Origin: Martinezella miluonensis
GTDB taxonomy: Bacteria > Pseudomonadota > Alphaproteobacteria > Rhizobiales > Rhizobiaceae
Assembly: GCF_900094545.1 (NCBI RefSeq)
Contig: NZ_FMAH01000033.1
Coordinates: forward strand, 1 to 64,000
Length of the DNA stretch: 64,000 bases
Reading direction: 5' to 3'
The notes below the pieces were generated by a model. It was not told the DNA's origin. It worked only from the letters and a program-made list of their open reading frames with translations, and did no database searches. Shown piece after piece: positions 61,676-64,000 of the stretch. The position numbers and the translations under genes are program-made. Within the stretch, counting starts at the first letter, position 1. Each line of letters begins with the position of its first letter.

Positions 61676-61746
61676 CGGATATTTTTATGCCGTAGTGATT
61701 GCTACAGTTTTATTATCCGTAGCATTTACTTCAGGAAAATGACAAC

Positions 61747-61790
61747 AAAAAAAGCAACGGGCGTCTCGCTGTGAAACGAAGCGCCCGTTG
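61747..61790 (-). terminator. Rho-independent terminator of the monooxygenase gene
   Basis: On the minus strand CAACGGGCG (61790-61782) pairs with CGCCCGTTG (61763-61755) and is followed by a T-rich run TTTTTTT within 61753-61747. It lies about 38 bases beyond the monooxygenase stop. Confidence 0.85.
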
Positions 61791-61827
61791 ATCCGATGAA
61801 GAGGCGAGGAGGGATATCCGGCCGGGA

Positions 61828-62865
61828 TTATGCCGCTAGTGCAGCGCGCACCGCCGGGATCACCTTCTGGCCATAGAGTTCGATACAGCGCAACATCTTG
61901 TCATGGCCGAGCGCACCGGCGCTGTACTTCAGCTGGAAGCGATCGATGCCGAGCGTCTTGATGACCGGGGCGAGCTTGGCGGCGACCGTTTCAGGGGAGC
62001 CGACATAGAGTGAACCCTTTTCGATCTCGTTGTCGAATTCCGCGCGCGTCATGGGCGGCCAGCCACGCTCGCGGCCGATGCGGTCGCGCATTGCCTTGAA
62101 GCAGGGCCACAGCTCCTCGCGCGCCTGTTCGTCCGTTTCGGCGATGTAGCCGGGCGAGTGGATGCCGATCGGCCGTACGGGCTTGCCGAGCTGCTCGAAG
62201 GCGCGGTGATAGAGGTCGACATAAGGCTGGAAGCGGTAGGGGCTGCCGCCGATGATCGCCAGCATCAGCGGGAGATCGTAATGAGCGGCGCGCACGACCG
62301 ATTCCGGGCTGCCGCCGACGCCAATCCAGGTCTTCAGCTGGCCGCTCTCGATGGTCGGGAAGACCTTCTGATTGCGCAGCGGGGGGCGGATGCTGCCCTG
62401 CCAGTTCACCGGCTCGTTCTTGAGCAGGGCTGCGAACAGATCGAGCTTTTCCTCGAAGAGCTGCTCGTACTGCGACAGCTCGAAACCGAACAGCGGAAAG
62501 GACTCCGTAAACGAGCCGCGGCCGAGAATGACTTCGGCGCGGCCGTTCGAAACGGCGTTGAGGCTCGAGAAGCGCTGGAAGACGCGGATAGGGTCATCCG
62601 AGCTCAGCACTGTCACGGCCGATCCAAGATGGATTTTCGATGTGCGGCTGGCGATTGCGGCGAGGATCGTCTCGGGGGAGGAGACCGCAAAGTCCTCGCG
62701 GTGGTGCTCGCCGATGCCGAAGAAGTCTATTCCTAGCTGATCGGCAAGGACGCCTTCCTCGACGACATTGCGGAGGACCTGCGCATGCGGAAGCGGCGTG
62801 CCCGTGCCGTCAAAGGTGACGTCGCCGAACGTATCGAGTCCGAATTCGACATTGTTTGTCGTCAT
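61828..62865 (-). CDS. Luciferase-like monooxygenase (LLM class, flavin-dependent)
   Basis: Flavin-dependent oxygenase or oxidoreductase with unknown substrate. The 345-residue protein has the bacterial luciferase TIM-barrel pattern: LGIDFFGIGEHHREDFAVSSPETILAAIASRTSKIHLGSAVTVLSSDDPIRVFQRFSSLNAVSNGRAEVILGRGSF. It belongs to the group with a conserved GVGGSPESVVRAA. The ATG at 62865 follows AGGAA; the frame is open to 62880. Divergent from the cupin gene at 63083. Confidence 0.9.
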   Translation of the reverse strand: MTTNNVEFGLDTFGDVTFDGTGTPLPHAQVLRNVVEEGVLADQLGIDFFGIGEHHREDFAVSSPETILAAIASRTSKIHLGSAVTVLSSDDPIRVFQRFSSLNAVSNGRAEVILGRGSFTESFPLFGFELSQYEQLFEEKLDLFAALLKNEPVNWQGSIRPPLRNQKVFPTIESGQLKTWIGVGGSPESVVRAAHYDLPLMLAIIGGSPYRFQPYVDLYHRAFEQLGKPVRPIGIHSPGYIAETDEQAREELWPCFKAMRDRIGRERGWPPMTRAEFDNEIEKGSLYVGSPETVAAKLAPVIKTLGIDRFQLKYSAGALGHDKMLRCIELYGQKVIPAVRAALAA

Positions 62866-63082
62866 GATTTTTCCTGTCATGTGTCGAAATGATGATGTTG
62901 AGACAGCATGTAGTGTCGCTCCCGGTCGCCAACTACCCGGAAAGTTTCGGCTGAAACCTTCGAAGAATTCGATATGCCGATGGCAACCGGCCGATATTCG
63001 GCGGCGCCGGCGTTGCGCTTGGCGACGCGCCCGCCAATATTAGCTTCGACATCAGCCCAGTTGGATCAAAGCGAGGAAACAC

Positions 63083-63460
63083 ATGGTCGCACTGAAAAAA
63101 GTCAATCTTGCCAAAGCCTTTGCAGCCTTCGATGAGACTTGGAGTCCGCGCGTCGGTGGCGATATCAACGATTTTCAGATCAAGCTCGTCAAGCTGGATG
63201 GTGCCTTCCACTGGCACCATCATGAGGCAGAGGATGAGCTGTTCCTCGTCGTCAAGGGCACGCTGCGTATGAAGCTGCGCGAGGAAAACGGCGGCGATGT
63301 CGTCCTTGGTCCGGGCGAATACATCATCGTTCCGCATGGGGTGGAACATTGCCCGGTCGCCGAGCCGACGTGTGAAGTCGTGCTTTTCGAACGTAATACG
63401 ACGCTGAATACCGGCAATGTCGAAAACGAGCGGACGATCCGCGAGCCCAAGCGGCTTTGA
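63083..63460 (+). CDS. Small cupin-domain protein
   Basis: A 125-residue cupin with the metal residues in FHWHHHEAEDELFLVVKGTLRMKLRE (motif 1) and PGEYIIVPHGVEHCPVAE (motif 2). Often annotated as mannose-6-phosphate-isomerase-like cupin. Substrate unknown. The ATG at 63083 follows GAGGAAAC. Confidence 0.86.
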   Translation: MVALKKVNLAKAFAAFDETWSPRVGGDINDFQIKLVKLDGAFHWHHHEAEDELFLVVKGTLRMKLREENGGDVVLGPGEYIIVPHGVEHCPVAEPTCEVVLFERNTTLNTGNVENERTIREPKRL

Positions 63461-63519
63461 ACAAACTTGTGAGACCGGCGGCTGCAGAGCGGCGGCCGCC
63501 GATTGTCACAGGTCTTTCC

Positions 63520-64000
63520 TCAGTTCAGCGCCAGCTTGTTAGATGGCGTGCGGCAGGCGGCGAACAGGTCCAGGGCCGGATCATAGACTTTCGTCGATAT
63601 GTCCATCATTCCCAGGACGCTGTGGAAGATATTGTCGTGCGAATGTGTGCCTTGAGCGGCGCGCTTCGACATGCAGGCCATATCGTAGCCTGCGACCTTC
63701 GCCAGATCGTCGGCCATCCAGACCAGCATCGGCACCTGCGTCTGCTGTACCGGAGCGATGATATAGGGCGCGCCGTGCAGGTAGATGCCGTTTTCGCCAA
63801 GCGACTCACCGTGATCCGAGAAGTACAGCACTGCGCCGGATACCGAGTTCGAGCGCTGCCTCAGCTTGTCGATGACCATAGAGACGATGTGATCGGTGTA
63901 AAGGATTGTATTGTCATAGGCATTGGTGATTTCTTCCCGTGAGCAAGAGCTGAAATCATTGGAGCGGCAATCGGGGCGGAAGCGGCGGAACTCCTCCGGA
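63520..64000 (-). CDS. Phosphoethanolamine transferase (EptA-like), partial, cut by window edge
   Basis: C-terminal 159 residues of a membrane-anchored sulfatase-fold enzyme that adds phosphoethanolamine to lipid A or a similar lipid. The region shows NAYDNTILYTDHIVSMVIDKL, the metal-binding VLYFSDHGESLGENGIYLHG, and APVQQTQVPMLVWMADD, all signature segments of the EptA/MCR family catalytic domain. The N-terminal membrane helices and the catalytic threonine lie beyond the right edge. Frame is open to base 63999. Confidence 0.9.
   Translation of the reverse strand, partial: PEEFRRFRPDCRSNDFSSCSREEITNAYDNTILYTDHIVSMVIDKLRQRSNSVSGAVLYFSDHGESLGENGIYLHGAPYIIAPVQQTQVPMLVWMADDLAKVAGYDMACMSKRAAQGTHSHDNIFHSVLGMMDISTKVYDPALDLFAACRTPSNKLALN

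Overview
The window is a GC-rich chromosomal segment from an alphaproteobacterium of the Rhizobiaceae, most likely Rhizobium. The evidence is a urease accessory cluster, hemP-hmuSTUV divergent from a tonB unit, a NepR/EcfG/PhyR general stress locus with GGAAC-N16-CGTT promoters, a RutR-type regulator beside reductive pyrimidine catabolism genes, and closely packed ATGA-coupled operons. I saw no rRNA, tRNA, CRISPR array, complete insertion sequence or prophage.

Layout. 1-580 has no clear gene and ends a transcript at a strong terminator. 581-3428 holds a membrane diguanylate cyclase and ureE-ureF-ureG. 3467-7992 (minus) is an RND pump and its adaptor. 8385-19684 is a pyrimidine island: an ABC importer with a small DMT-type protein, a cupin, dihydropyrimidinase, an M20 amidohydrolase, a divergent RutR-like repressor, and preT-preA. 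A good RutR-type operator lies at 16040-16055. 20003-24183 is a general stress response (GSR) island: nepR-ecfG, phyR, a HisKA_2-type kinase, two small membrane proteins, five EcfG-type promoters, and a promoter-hairpins-terminator unit that looks like a GsrN-type small RNA. 24206-32244 is a heme island: hemP-hmuSTUV, a secreted protein plus tonB, DUF2325, an HmuQ-like heme monooxygenase and a truncated hemoglobin. 32335-43879 is a LacI-controlled carbohydrate locus (two Gfo/Idh/MocA dehydrogenases, a TIM-barrel isomerase, a full ABC importer, ThuA) containing a TetR-SMR pair.

43951-45840 is a fluoride-resistance locus: a fluoride riboswitch with an extra hairpin, a CLC-F-type antiporter and a decayed crcB. 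46133-50581 has an Asp/Asn beta-hydroxylase and a membrane-stress operon (pspA, yqiJ-like, yqiK-like flotillin). The pspA frame is open upstream into a segment resembling the N-terminal domain of TnpB. 50833-54156 encodes one 1107-residue enzyme joining E1-alpha, E1-beta, a lipoyl domain and a ketoacyl synthase III. 54383-64000 is a mixed region: fatty acid hydroxylase, two GNATs, a flavin-binding protein divergent from a MocR regulator, an AraC remnant, phosphatase, membrane proteins, RpiR regulator, luciferase-like monooxygenase, cupin, and a partial phosphoethanolamine transferase at the right edge.

The most notable items are the stress-promoter-driven small RNA, the fluoride riboswitch locus with a dying crcB, the E1-lipoyl-ketosynthase fusion, and the TnpB-like domain attached to pspA. 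Everything was read by eye. No alignment, folding or database search was run, so family assignments rest on remembered motifs.
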